A stretch of DNA of 64,000 nt, taken from contig JAKLMB010000031.1 of the NCBI GenBank assembly GCA_022813625.1, forward strand, positions 1-64,000, given 5' to 3'. Position 1 is the stretch's first letter; every line of letters begins with the position of its first letter. The position numbers and the translations under genes were made by a program. The DNA comes from Aaosphaeria pasadenensis. Taxonomy: Eukaryota > Ascomycota > Dothideomycetes > Pleosporales. The notes under the pieces are model-generated. The model made no database searches, was not told the DNA's origin, and saw only the letters and a list, made by a program, of their open reading frames with translations. Positions 32,396 through 42,823 of the stretch are shown piece after piece.

Positions 32396-34097
32396 ATGTT
32401 TACCCAACTCTTCATTTTAGCAATTCTTTGTACGGTAAGTGAGAGACACTTCGGCTGCCTGACTAGGCTGACAAGCCCAGATACCATGTGTAATTGTCCA
32501 TCGATTATATTTCCATCCACTTGCTAGATATCCTGGACCTCTATTTGGGAAAATCACAGACTGGTATTCTGTCTACCACTCTCTCCGTAGCGATCGATAC
32601 CTAGACTTTCTTCATCTTCATAACAAGTATGGGCCTGTCGTACGATATGGGCCGAACCGGCTATCGTTCAGCACCCCGACTGCTCTCCAGGCTGTCTATG
32701 GGTCACAAGCCAACACAAAGAAGTCATATTGGTATGATACCATGACGTTTTACATGAAAGTACCAAGCACGCATGCGACAACGAACAAAAAGGAACATGC
32801 CCGCAAACGACGAATTCTTTCACAAGCCTTATCAGACCGCATGACTGTCGTTTATGAACAGCCCTTCCTTAACCTTCTGGAAGGCTTCATTAAGCGATTC
32901 CACAACATTGCGCTGCATACAAAGGATGGCTGGTCCCTGAGCTTTGACATGATGGAAGAGTTCACGCTGCTAGCTTTCGACTCAATGGGTATGTTCTGTT
33001 TCGGGGAATCATTTGGTTCACTTCAAGATCCCAAGAAGGCCGATATTATCGAGAACACGCTGAAGGGATTTCGAGGTTTGAATGCAGTAGGTGCATGTAT
33101 ACTGAAAGAAGATTGTGTTATTGCTGACTCTGCGAGATTAGATAGGACACATGCCAGGCCTTTCATGGCTCCAACTTGATGCTCTCCAATCCAGCGTTTC
33201 CCGCGCTTTGAAGGAGTATGAAGCCTACGCAGCAACGCTTGCAAATCGATGCGTTGAGAGATCTGAGAAAAATGTCGACAAAGACAGAGAATTGAGCTGT
33301 GTGTTCGATGTGTTGTACAGCACAATTGGAAGAGGCAGCGGGGAAGGGCTCGCTTTGCCTGAGCTGCAGAGCGAGAGCTCCCTTCTGGTCACCACTGGTG
33401 AGATCAGTCTCCAAATCAGCCCACGTGGGACCCTATGATCTGACACCGACCAGGGACTGATACAATCGCTGGCGCCCTTGCAAATATCATCTTTCACCTC
33501 GCTAGCAATCCCGACGTCCTGGCTAGATTGAACAGCGAAATACGAGCAATCTTCTCTGATTTAACGGAAATTCGGATGGGCAAATCACTTAGCAGCTGCA
33601 GATATCTTGCGGCCTGTATCGATGAAAGTCTTCGTCTGTCGTCAGTCGTGGGCGGTTGTCTGATGCGTGAGGTCGGCCAAGGGGGAACAATAATCGATGG
33701 CGCTTTCATTCCTCAAGGTGTCGATGTGGGAGTTCCTTATCACGTTATCATGCGCAATCCGCAATACTTTGAAGCACCACTGGAGTATCTCCCACAACGC
33801 TGGCTCCCGGAAATCACCTCGCCGGACAAAATCAGAGTGGCACGATCTGCGTTTTGCCCCTTTGGCGTTGGACCCACTGGATGTGTCGGTAAATCTTGGG
33901 CTCTTGTGGAGATGAAGATCACGATCGCACAGCTTCTCTTCCAATACGACATACAGAGAGACGAACGTGACGACGAACATGATTCGTCGTGTATGCAGCG
34001 TTTGCATCAACGGGATCAGGAGAGCTTGGATAGATTCATCGTCACGAGCAAGGGACCTCACGTCAGGTTCCGTTTGGCGAAGGCTGCTGCAAACTAG
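32396..34097 (+). CDS. Cytochrome P450 monooxygenase
   Basis: Four exons, 32396-32434, 32481-33086, 33142-33397 and 33454-34097, give 514 aa with every phase closing, although single frames look broken. A short hydrophobic N-terminus (membrane anchor to the ER) leads into HPLARYPGPLFGKITDWY, the proline-rich hinge. The I-helix TTGTDTIAGAL has the oxygen-binding Thr, the ExxR is DESLRL, and the heme loop is FCPFGVGPTGCVGK with Cys at about residue 444. The usual Arg of FxxGxRxC is Thr, as in several fungal P450 families. The N-terminal pattern resembles fungal CYP families active on terpenoids and polyketides. Redox partner would be a cytochrome P450 reductase. It lies 1.4 kb upstream of the UbiA-type gene, whose product it may oxidise. 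Confidence 0.88.
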
Positions 34098-35530
34098 TAC
34101 ACTAAGCAGATGACACTAAACCTTGTATCGACTAGCCTGTCGTATTGGCAAGCCACAACGACAACGGCATAGTGAATGTTCCACCTAAACCAACACCAAC
34201 ATGCTCAAATAGTTAATTAGTAACTACCTAGGGTGCAAGGTACCTGGGTAGATATCTTTAACTTACTCCATATCGCCATTAGCGTCAGAATCGTTTCGTA
34301 CATTCTACTCCGCACTTACAGTCTATAGACCGCGACAGATTGGTTTGTTGTTGGAACAACCTCCTGCTACCTTCGTCTGAGCGCTATCAGCCCGCTATAG
34401 TTACCAGAACCTATAAGAGGCGTCGATACCACATACTTGCACCTCCCTTTATCGCTTTCCACAGGCCGGCCATACATGGAAACTCGACGGGCAGACCGAC
34501 GCGGACCCACTTTGTAGAACATGGACTGGGCTTCCATATGTGATACGTCGATACGTCGCTGGAACGTTGTAGTATACTCGTTGTTCCATCCGCCCATAAT
34601 TACAGGGCAGTCACTACGTTAAATCGCGGAGCAAATTGTCCCGCATTACACCATGAACAAATGAGTGTCACCCTCCGCTAGGGCGACAGATCCCTGCGTT
34701 CAAAATTCGTGTTCAAAATTCGTTCTTGGTCTCCTAGCTTCGAAGAGTTTGGAAGATTAGATACAATTAAATGGGGGGAGGGGGGAAATTCCGCAACCTA
34801 TTATTCCCAAAAGAACTCAAGAATTCACCTCTTTTGCGTGGTCAATCTTGCACGTGTATGTTCATTGTAAAGCAACAATACATGATCTACACGTCGTATC
34901 GTACGCGTGCCCAAGACTATGGTGCTGATCTACGATAGACTGGCTTTGATCCCGAGGGGACTTGTCGGGAGTTTCAGAGTGCCAGACGGCCTTCCCAAAT
35001 AGTAGGTAGGCGCCGTGGCCCGATCGAAGCAAACAACATGAAGGGCAGATACAAGTTCAATGAACAAGGATTATACATTTCATTGTAATGGGCCAAGCGC
35101 TGGTCCCATTCTAGCGAACATTTGAGGGAAGGGACTCAATCTGCCGTCATTCTACGGAAAGAATAATCCGCCTATCCGATATTACCAATCAGTTCAATCG
35201 ATGGAAGAACGAGGAATATGGAGAAATTAATAGCCATCCCTTGATTTTCCATGTGACCTTTGGGATCGAAACTAGTTATATTTCATCAATAACTTCGTAT
35301 TCACTGATGCGCTGATGGAGGGCTCTCCATCCTCTTTCGGTGTCCGATAAGCCTACCGCTGTAGAGGCCTTGTCTAGCTTCTTTCCCAACCGGGGTCATC
35401 TTTTAATGTTAATCGAGCCTAAAGGTGGAAGTCAATGGTGGAGATTTCTTCCTGGGGGGTGAGTATATCATGACTCCAGCGGGAAGCAATGTGTAAAATC
35501 CAGTGTCCCTGTGTCGTCTGATGCCATAAA
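34098..35530. other. Gene-free stretch
   Basis: 1.4 kb without supported genes. A G-rich run (GGGGGGAGGGGGG) is at about 34772-34784, and CTACCTAGGG at about 34225. Otherwise unremarkable. Confidence 0.5.
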
Positions 35531-36484
35531 ATGTCAAAATCCATTACCGTACTGGAGGTTTTGAAATCGATGAAGTTCAACGCGTCGACATTGTATCTCT
35601 TCATCTGCAATTACAATGTCATTGTTCTCGTTTGGGCGACACTTGGCACTATCTGCTCGAGGCGCATCTTGGACCGATCCTTCAGTCTCGACCCTGCCAA
35701 TTCGTCAAACGAGGTGCGCACCGACTTCCTGTCTCTGTTTCAATATGACTCCCGCTGCTTCGGCACCTTAAAGAGCTTCTCTTTATCTACGCTATGGGTG
35801 ACCATTGTTGCCCTGGGTTTCAGCATCTCCAACCAACGGAAGCCTACAAGCATTCAGGAAGATGGCTTTAACAAACCGTGGCGACCATTACCGAGTAAAA
35901 GAATTACCCCTTCACAGGCCGATGCGCTACTCGCAGTCTCTACCGTCCTAGGATTCCTTTTCAGTGTGGTTTACGGAGGTCTAATTCCATACGTTATTCA
36001 ACTGGCAGCGTCTTACCATTACAATGACTTCGGCGGGGCTCAGGGTCATTATGTCATCCGCGATGGGCTCAATGCGGTCGGAATGACGAGCTGGCTGTAC
36101 GGTTGTATTCAGGTGGCGGGTGGACCTGACCTACACTTTTCGAAGTCGGATCTCATCACGAGCGTTACCCTCGTCATCGCCATTGCGACAACCATTGCTG
36201 TTCAGGACTTGCGAGATCTAGATGGAGACTCCAAGTGCGGTCGTGCGACTATGCCAATCGTTCTCGGACATCGTACAACACGGAGTATCGTCGCCGCATC
36301 GGTACTCGCATGGTCATTCGGAACTGTGTTTTTCATGAATACAAGGTTATTTTCTGGCCTTACAGCATTAGGTACGGTGATTGCGGCACGGGTTTTATTG
36401 TTACAGCATCGCGCAGCCGACAAGATTACTATGGAGATATGGTACAGCTGGTTCGCTGCTCTCCCTTTAGTTATGTTGCAGTGA
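35531..36484 (+). CDS. UbiA-superfamily prenyltransferase or membrane terpene cyclase
   Basis: An intronless gene of 317 aa with about eight hydrophobic helices. UbiA enzymes ionise a prenyl diphosphate inside the membrane using two Asp-rich sites. The first region here reads EDGFNKPWRPLPSKRIT, a variant in which the usual N-x-x-x-D-x-x-x-D is replaced by E-D-x-x-N. The second is QDLRDLDGDSKCGRATMP, close to the canonical D-x-x-x-D. This combination occurs in fungal UbiA-like proteins of metabolite clusters, which include the membrane-bound sesquiterpene cyclase type known from fumagillin biosynthesis. Prenyl transfer or cyclisation cannot be decided from sequence. With the P450, FAD monooxygenase and methyltransferase nearby it could supply a terpenoid skeleton. 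Confidence 0.82.
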   Translation: MSKSITVLEVLKSMKFNASTLYLFICNYNVIVLVWATLGTICSRRILDRSFSLDPANSSNEVRTDFLSLFQYDSRCFGTLKSFSLSTLWVTIVALGFSISNQRKPTSIQEDGFNKPWRPLPSKRITPSQADALLAVSTVLGFLFSVVYGGLIPYVIQLAASYHYNDFGGAQGHYVIRDGLNAVGMTSWLYGCIQVAGGPDLHFSKSDLITSVTLVIAIATTIAVQDLRDLDGDSKCGRATMPIVLGHRTTRSIVAASVLAWSFGTVFFMNTRLFSGLTALGTVIAARVLLLQHRAADKITMEIWYSWFAALPLVMLQ

Positions 36485-36584
36485 GGACGGTGCGCTCAGT
36501 AATGTAAATTTAGGCAAAGTTGATTCAGACTCACACGAGTCATTCAATATGACAAAGCTGCTGAAGTTCGACTATATATCTATA

Positions 36585-37680
36585 TTAAACCATGGCTACT
36601 AATTGGATGTTGTCGTCAGATTGATGCGTGCTGAATTCGTTCTGGGAGATACGTTTCCGGCTCTTTGAATGGTCGGCCCCCTCTGAGGCATTGGTGTGGG
36701 ATGTTCCATCGCGTTTCAATAGAGAACCAACTGAAGGCAAGGAACGAAGTGAACTCCGTAGGTGTTGAACAGATATTCTGTCCAACAACCAAGCGCTACG
36801 AGGAAGACAAGCGACAAGGAATCCAACTCCAATTTCGATGTAACTCCAGAAAAGCACGATTGAGACGATTCCTAAGAATTGTGAATTAGACAAGCGTCAT
36901 CATTATCGTGAATTGATGAAAGCATACCCTCTTGGTCGGCTATTGGAAGGTTGGTATCCAGAATCTTAATGATTGGGTTTCTTAGGTCTTGCACGTAAAT
37001 CTGAATCCAAGGGATCATTCTCAAAAGCCCAGCGATGACAGCACTAATCAATTGTTATCATCATGTAGAAGTGAATGGTGCACATTAACCTACAAACCGC
37101 TGCAGAGAAATACAGAACAGATTTGTGCCTTCTTTTTAGCGCTCATGTTGAGTGGAATGATCTAGTAACATATGAGTCGTGATCGATTATTGTTCTTGTG
37201 ATCCCGATCGTACTATAAAAAGTGGTTCAATCAATACTGCTAGGTCCAGAATCCAGCTAAAGACTGCGCAGCCAGTTTGCATCCCAAATGTATCTATACA
37301 AGCAGTGCGCAATGACTCTAAACTCGACCAACTTGCAGCCGGAGTTGCACCACATGCGAAGATCTCGAAGAAAAGAAAAACAATAGTCCATAGCGATACT
37401 AGAACAATAAGCGTCCAATTAGCATAATCAAATGCAGTGGTATATGCTACGCCTAATTCCGCACTGTAAGTCAGCTTAGGACTGGAATTACTGGCACACT
37501 CGAGGATACATTACCTTTGAATAAACGCCGGAATAAGAAAAGTAGCGCTAGTTTTATAGAGCCAATGGCTAAGATATGGCCAATCCAGAATGCGTACTCG
37601 AACTGATATAGGGTCCCCGAATCAGTCTCTGTGCTGAAGTCCCGAGACGAATGGGCTGAAAACAAGACGAACATGCTCAT
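36585..37680 (-). CDS. Rhodopsin-like membrane protein lacking helices 1-2
   Basis: Five exons, 37680-37515, 37452-37214, 37161-37094, 37043-36928 and 36871-36585, close in phase to 291 aa from the ATG at 37680. It contains the family blocks FEYAFWIGHILAIGSIKLAL (helix 3), ANWTLIVLVSLWTIVFLFFE, SWILDLAVLIEPLFI, KKKAQICSVFLCSGFAVIAG and FWSYIEIGVGFLVACLP (helix 7). These are five helices, corresponding to helices 3-7 of the fungal rhodopsin-like family. Exons for helices 1-2 could not be found upstream, where the repeat-peptide gene lies. Its ATG is preceded by an AG and an in-frame TAA, so this exon may once have been internal. Either a 5'-truncated gene or an unrecognised first exon. Same family as the gene at 30514. 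Confidence 0.6.
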
Positions 37681-37743
37681 CTGGTGTTATTTTTGGGTAC
37701 GAGTGACCGCCGATAATACTCATTTGAGATCCTGTTTGTTCCA

Positions 37744-38032
37744 TCATGTCGTAATTAGCAAAATATTAAAGAACAATAATTCTTGTTGTAAATACCCATC
37801 AAACTCAGTTGATCCGTCACGTCTATTCTTGAGAGCAAAGTCTGGATCAAACTCGGTCGACCCATGACGCCAATGTACTTCGTTCGCCGGGATTTCCCAG
37901 TACTCTGCCAATGCTCGCCTCGAACGTTAGTAGCTATCAACGACGTGACATCGGATTGCAGTTCTTACGGAGACTCGTTGGCGCAGCTAAAGCAACAGCT
38001 AACAGAGCAATTGCGAAAAAGTTTGCCTTCAT
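37744..38032 (-). CDS. Candidate secreted RiPP-precursor-like peptide with GSTEFD repeat
   Basis: Proposed exons 38032-37969 and 37913-37744 (77 aa), joined by a 55-nt intron (GTAAGA donor, GCTACTAAC branch, GCGAG acceptor). An AG five bases earlier would give another frame. Exon 1 is a textbook signal peptide (MKANFFAIALLAVALAAP). Exon 2 carries two copies of GSTEFD (37863-37846 and 37815-37798), the second directly after a dibasic NRR. The copies differ in this frame only by synonymous third-base changes (GGG/GGA, TCG/TCA, ACC/ACT), which supports translation of this frame. A second intron starting at GTATTT (about 37795) could replace the tail. Signal peptide, repeats and Kex2-like sites next to UstYa genes are the layout of dikaritin-type precursors. 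No homologue is recognised. Confidence 0.45.
37798..37863 (-). repeat. Two-copy GSTEFD coding repeat
   Basis: Two 18-nt units, 48 nt apart start to start, at 37863-37846 and 37815-37798. Both are preceded by an Arg codon two codons upstream (CGT CAT / CGT GAC). All differences within the units are third-position transitions. Confidence 0.65.
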
Positions 38033-38641
38033 GCTGAGGGATGGTTGTATGGACAATCTTACATCGGATCAGGATGGGATGTAGTAAGATAGAGAGCAGT
38101 ATTATGACGAAGCGGAAGGTATTTTTTATGATGAATTATAATGGAAGTTCTCAGTTCGGTAATCTCAGGAACATTGGACGTTTGGCCAGTGTATAAGTAT
38201 CCTTCTGGGTGATCGATGAGATCAGACAGATGGCCTACCCCCATGACTGTTCTAGTGATTTGGGCTGTATGAGATTAACGTTCTATGTGTCTGCATTCGA
38301 ACGCATATGGGACGTGGCGGTCAGCAGAATGCTGTGCCATTCAAGTTGAAGGACCGATTCTTCCATACACCAAGTCCGAGCTTGATTATTAATTGAGATT
38401 TACCCCAAAGGGAATATCTTTTTATCCGTGATCTTCCCCGAGGAGCTCATTGGTGAGGTTCCGTACAACGGACTCCGTTTAGGACGAATATAGCAGCTCA
38501 GCATTTTCGGCCCCTTGGGTATTTTGCTTCTACCTCGATTACCCTATCGGATCGTCGAAAGTGAAGGAGCTACGCCTTGCAGTGCTTTTGGTTCCCTTTC
38601 CATTCAACGCTTTTCACTCATCAAAATTCAATCTAAGAAAC
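38033..38641. promoter_or_regulatory. Divergent region between peptide gene and UstYa-type gene
   Basis: A non-coding span from which the repeat-peptide gene and the DUF3328 gene read outward; a shared promoter is likely. The frame that opens at 38561 is continuous with the DUF3328 gene, but the ATG at 38642 is the first in it. Confidence 0.45.
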
Positions 38642-39632
38642 ATGTTCGATGAAGAGACAGACCATTTTATCAGCGGCGACAGAGACGACAGTTCGTCAAG
38701 GAGAGAGTATGTCTCCAGAGGCTGTCTGTCTTGGAACCGCACACTTGTTTTGTCATTGTCTGCGAACGCTCTTCTACTTACTCTGTGTATCTTACTCAGT
38801 GGAACACTCTTTTCGTCGACTTTAAAGTCTTCCTGGCGAAATATATCGACAGTACACCCCGATGGACTCTCGGGACCATATTGTAGGATGAATGAATCTT
38901 GAAAGAGACACAGCGAGACTAATGGCTTATTAGCGCCTGCCAATACAATCATTGAATACGAATATCGAGCGTTGATCCCCAACGATACCAGGTTTACAGG
39001 TCATCCAGGAACAGAATGGGAGAATTCAATTCACGATGTAATGGCAGGTAAAGTTACCTATGGCGAACCTCGAATACAGCACAAAATTACTAATGGCATA
39101 TAGGAACATTGATCCGGATATTGGCTGATGAAATGAAACTGTCTGGATCCGATTCCATACCACTCAAAGATGGCGGCTACGCAGCAGGACTTGGAGTAGC
39201 GCATAATCTTCATTGCATGGTAAGTCCGCCATCCTGTGTATGTGTATCTTTGCTGCCAGATGAAATTCTCATCTTCTTTTGGCAAACCCAGAAGCAGATC
39301 AAACAATTTATATATAAGGAGCACTTTTATGCCGATTTTCAGCCAGGGAATCCAAAATTTGACTATGCCCAATCGCACGCGGGTGAGTTCTATCTGAAAT
39401 TCATCCATTACATTTTCCATTTGGCTGATCATTCTTTTGAGATCACTGTCTGGACTTCATACGCCAGAGCATCATGTGTCATGTAGATTATTCGCTCTAC
39501 ACTCTTACTGGGGCGCCCGCCAGCAGGACAACCCATCGAATTCCTGGAATTCAGAAGTGCGTCAGCTGGCATGAACTACACGTGTGGATGTTAGAGCGGC
39601 AAGCTAGTACTGATATGTTGTTGGGACCATGA
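38642..39632 (+). CDS. UstYa-like (DUF3328) oxidative cyclase
   Basis: Exons 38642-38882, 38934-39047, 39104-39219, 39292-39382 and 39442-39632 give 250 aa with all phases closing. A polar N-terminus precedes one membrane helix (TLVLSLSANALLLTLCILL, about residues 37-55), then a lumenal domain. Two HxxHC motifs that define the family are present: HNLHC, split just before an intron, and HADHC, created by the splice at 39382/39442, followed by LDFIRQSIMCHVDYS. UstYa-type proteins are copper-dependent oxidases. In dikaritin pathways they form cross-links in ribosomal peptides, and other members perform oxidations or halogenations in different clusters. It is divergent from the repeat-peptide gene, the placement expected of its substrate. 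Confidence 0.9.
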
Positions 39633-40612
39633 AAACTGTCTCCAGTCTGTACTGGAAAGCACTCAGCTCTATATCATGTCTTAAGTACAATCAGCTCCAT
39701 CAAGGTTTCCCACGTTGGCGCTTGTACATGGTACCACTGACTACAAATCAAATTGTGATACATGAAATAGTTGATTATCGGATTCGTACCAATGTTTAGT
39801 AGGGCATAATTTTCCTGAAAGTTTGTCTTATGAATAACAGTCGAGGCGCTGTAAAGTTCTCTTGAACTTCTTTCATCAACTATCTAGTAAGACGAAAACT
39901 CAATCAGTGGTTTACCTCTATACGATTTACTTAACCAAACAAGCTGAAAATGCCAATTATCGTTGCAAAGCAACCTGCAGACACATTGGTGACAGGGGCT
40001 GGCAACTGATGCAGATCTCATACTGACCGTCCACTCAATTGACTCCCGACACAACCCTTGCAAGTCTTTTGACTTTTATTCTCCGGATCGCCCAAAAGGT
40101 GCATGACGTAATGTGAGACGGTTTCCTGCAGTCATATGAATGTGGCACAGTCTGCCTAGGCCAAAACTTTGAAGGCATGATTACACTTCCCACCTCAACC
40201 TCTGGTTATGAGAGATTTTATCCACCGGTCGCATGTAGCACCACGTACTAGGAGAGAATTCCACAACAACCAATACATAGCCAAGTGCTCCCTACCTTTA
40301 GTCGAACCCCTGTCGCCAATGCATGCAGACATTGAAGCCATTCTACCTTCTCGGCTCTCACTATGGCAGTAATATCGGCTCTAGAGCCACTTGGGTCTGA
40401 TTATGACCAAATTAGGCAAGTGCTGCAGTGCGGAGTATCAGCAGTCCTTGTTTGAAAGGGCATATCAAATACAGCTCTGCGAGGTCAATGCCCGAATTGC
40501 GGTATATAGCGCATATCTGCTTCGTACGTCTCGTGGTACTACGCAAGTACTCTTATAAAGTTGACAGCCGCTAGCAAACATTCTTTTGGGGGTCGGTATT
40601 CATCTCTACAAC
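39633..40612. other. Gene-free stretch with promoter of the FAD monooxygenase
   Basis: Nearly 1 kb without supported frames. A TATAAA box at 40554-40559 lies 54 nt upstream of the monooxygenase ATG. Confidence 0.5.
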
Positions 40613-42082
40613 ATGTCTCGGTCCATTCGAATCGCCATTGCTGGAGGCGGCCTTGCCGGTGCCACGCTATTCCATGCATTGCGCCGTTTTGAACATCTAG
40701 ATGTACATATCTTCGAGTCTGCGCCCGCCTTTAAGGAAGCTGGTATGGCTATTGGGGTCACCCGTAATGCCCAAGTGGCTCTCGAACTTATGGGTCCTAC
40801 TGCTGTCCAAGCTCTTGAGCGCGCTGGAGCTGTTCCAAGTGAGTTGAATGTCATTCTACCCTTGATTGGGCCTGTGAAGTGATAGATCTCAATACTTGAC
40901 GTCAAACACGTTACCTTGACTCAGCAATATTTCTATTATATTGACATGAATGAACGAATATTGGCACTGACCTGTTGCACCAGTGCGCGGAGTTCGTTTC
41001 GTGGTGGCCCAAGGTGAAGATAGAGGTAAAGTTATTGGTGAAATTGATGAAAATACAGCGGGAAAACGCCTCACCAGCATTGTTCATCGTGCGGCTCTTC
41101 TACAAGAGCTTCTAGCTGGCGCGGATCAGGAGTGTCTACATGCCTCCAAGAAGCTCGAAAAGGTCGATCGAATAGCTGATGGCTCTGTCACACTTCACTT
41201 CACAGATGGGACCAGCCATCAATGCGACATTCTCATTGGAGCTGATGGCATACACAGTACTGTTCGTAAGATGGTTCTCGATAGCGATTCTGCGGTGGCG
41301 CCCAGGAGTACTGGCATTTGGTTGATTATGGCTCTCCTACCATACGCAGAAGCTCAGGCCAGCATCGGCAAAGAAATTATTAATTCAGAGGAAGCCTACG
41401 AATATTCCTGGATCGGACAAGGAACTTATATATTGCATAACCTTCTAAGTGAAGGTCAACTCGTGCAATTTGTCATTGCTTCAAAGGACAAGGGGAATGA
41501 TTCGGATCAGTGGCACCGAACAATTGGTAGCAGCGAAATTAAATCGCTGTATCAAGACTGGCCAGAGAATCTGCGCAAGGTAGTTTATGAGGTATGAAGG
41601 TTTCTGTTTCGTAATCATGATAATCACTGTCTCTCACACTCGCGCAGTCACTTTGCAAAGAGCCAGAGCGACGCGCGATGTATCTCTGGGAACACCCACC
41701 AACTCCAACATACGTGTCCGGCCCCATTTGTATCATGGGCGATGCTGCACACGCTACAACGCCGTGGCAAGGATCTGGTGGTGGCATGTCTATTGAGGAT
41801 AGCTTTATTCTCTCGACTCTGCTTGGGAGATCGACCACGACTGACGATGCTCTGGCGGCCCTCAAGGCATACGATCAAGTTCGCCGTCCACGCACACAGC
41901 GGATTGTTGAATCAAGTCGGATCACCGGCAATATCTTGACAGGTACTAGTGGAGATACTGGGCAGTATGTAGATGCGCCCGGTAAGTTGTTGGAAAGATG
42001 GGACTTCATTTTGGATATAGATCTGCAGAACCACCGCGACGAGGCTGTATCGATCATGGACCATGAGTTAAGGACGGGTTGA
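40613..42082 (+). CDS. FAD-dependent monooxygenase (salicylate hydroxylase-like)
   Basis: Exons 40613-40838, 40984-41591 and 41648-42082 give 422 aa; I start at the ATG at 40613. Class A flavoprotein hydroxylase motifs are all visible: the N-terminal dinucleotide fold IAIAGGGLAGATL, the middle DILIGADGIHSTVRK (DG motif), and GDAAHATTPWQGSGGG (GD motif). Such enzymes use NAD(P)H and O2 to hydroxylate or epoxidise a substrate. The first intron is unusually long for this window (145 nt), but the join AVPMRGVRF restores a continuous family sequence. It lies between the two DUF3328 genes on the same strand, so it likely belongs to the same pathway; flavin monooxygenases accompany UstYa proteins in known dikaritin clusters. 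Confidence 0.88.
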
Positions 42083-42823
42083 TGTTTCTTTACTTTGAGA
42101 TTGAATGGAAATTTTTTGGCTTCTCCAGGTCGATTTCGGACCCGATTTTGTGGCAAACACCGGGGATACTTGAGGGACCACATACGGACTTACGTTCCAA
42201 GTTAGCATATCGCTACAGATATACATATACCGATTTTGCGAAATGTTGACTTCATCGAATTCAGACTTGACCTAATTTTGGAGCTAAAACTTTGAGATTT
42301 CGGGATGATTTCAACCGCAGCATCGCACAATATCAATCTAAGGTGATGACTGATAGATTTAGGATCGCCCTATGGTGCAGTATATACATCTAAGTTCGTA
42401 GCATTAAATGCGAAGATCACTGCACAATGCCGCGGTCCTTCTGTCCTCCATCAACAAGTTGATGTGAATCATTGGACTAGGAGGTCTTAGAACAGCTACG
42501 AGTGTTATCGATGTTGGATATCTATTGCTTGAAGAATTCAGGCAACTAATATATGCAAGACCGGGGTACGCCGTGTGGCGAGGTAGTTCCGAAGTACTCG
42601 GTGATAGCATCAAGCAAGAGAGCGCATGTCTCAACTCGCTGATGCAGGAAAACGCTTCTGCTTATCCACGCGGTGATCCACCGAATACACTGGTTGAGCA
42701 GGACTTGCTCTTCTCGTCATAAGATTAGTAAGAGTAGTAAGACCGCTACGAGGCTTTCTAGTCAATTCTAAACATCCTTTTATGATTCTTCCACACTAAA
42801 TACTCTCTACGTTTTGTGTCAGT
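42083..42823. other. Gene-free stretch
   Basis: A 65-codon frame at 42525-42722 has no recognisable motif and is opposed by an equally long frame on the other strand, so I do not call it. Otherwise it holds the promoter of the next gene. Confidence 0.45.

Noticed and set aside
32742..33438. P450 appearing broken into several frames
   Set aside because: Three ordinary introns join the pieces into 514 aa with hinge, I-helix, ExxR and heme motifs intact.
37743..37940. Alternative reading of the repeat-peptide exon from the first AG acceptor
   Set aside because: It loses the GSTEFD repeat and turns its synonymous differences into replacements, so the other frame is preferred.
42525..42722. 65-codon frame between the monooxygenase and the second UstYa-like gene, considered as another precursor peptide
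   Set aside because: No signal peptide, no repeats, no dibasic pattern, and a similar-length frame opposes it.
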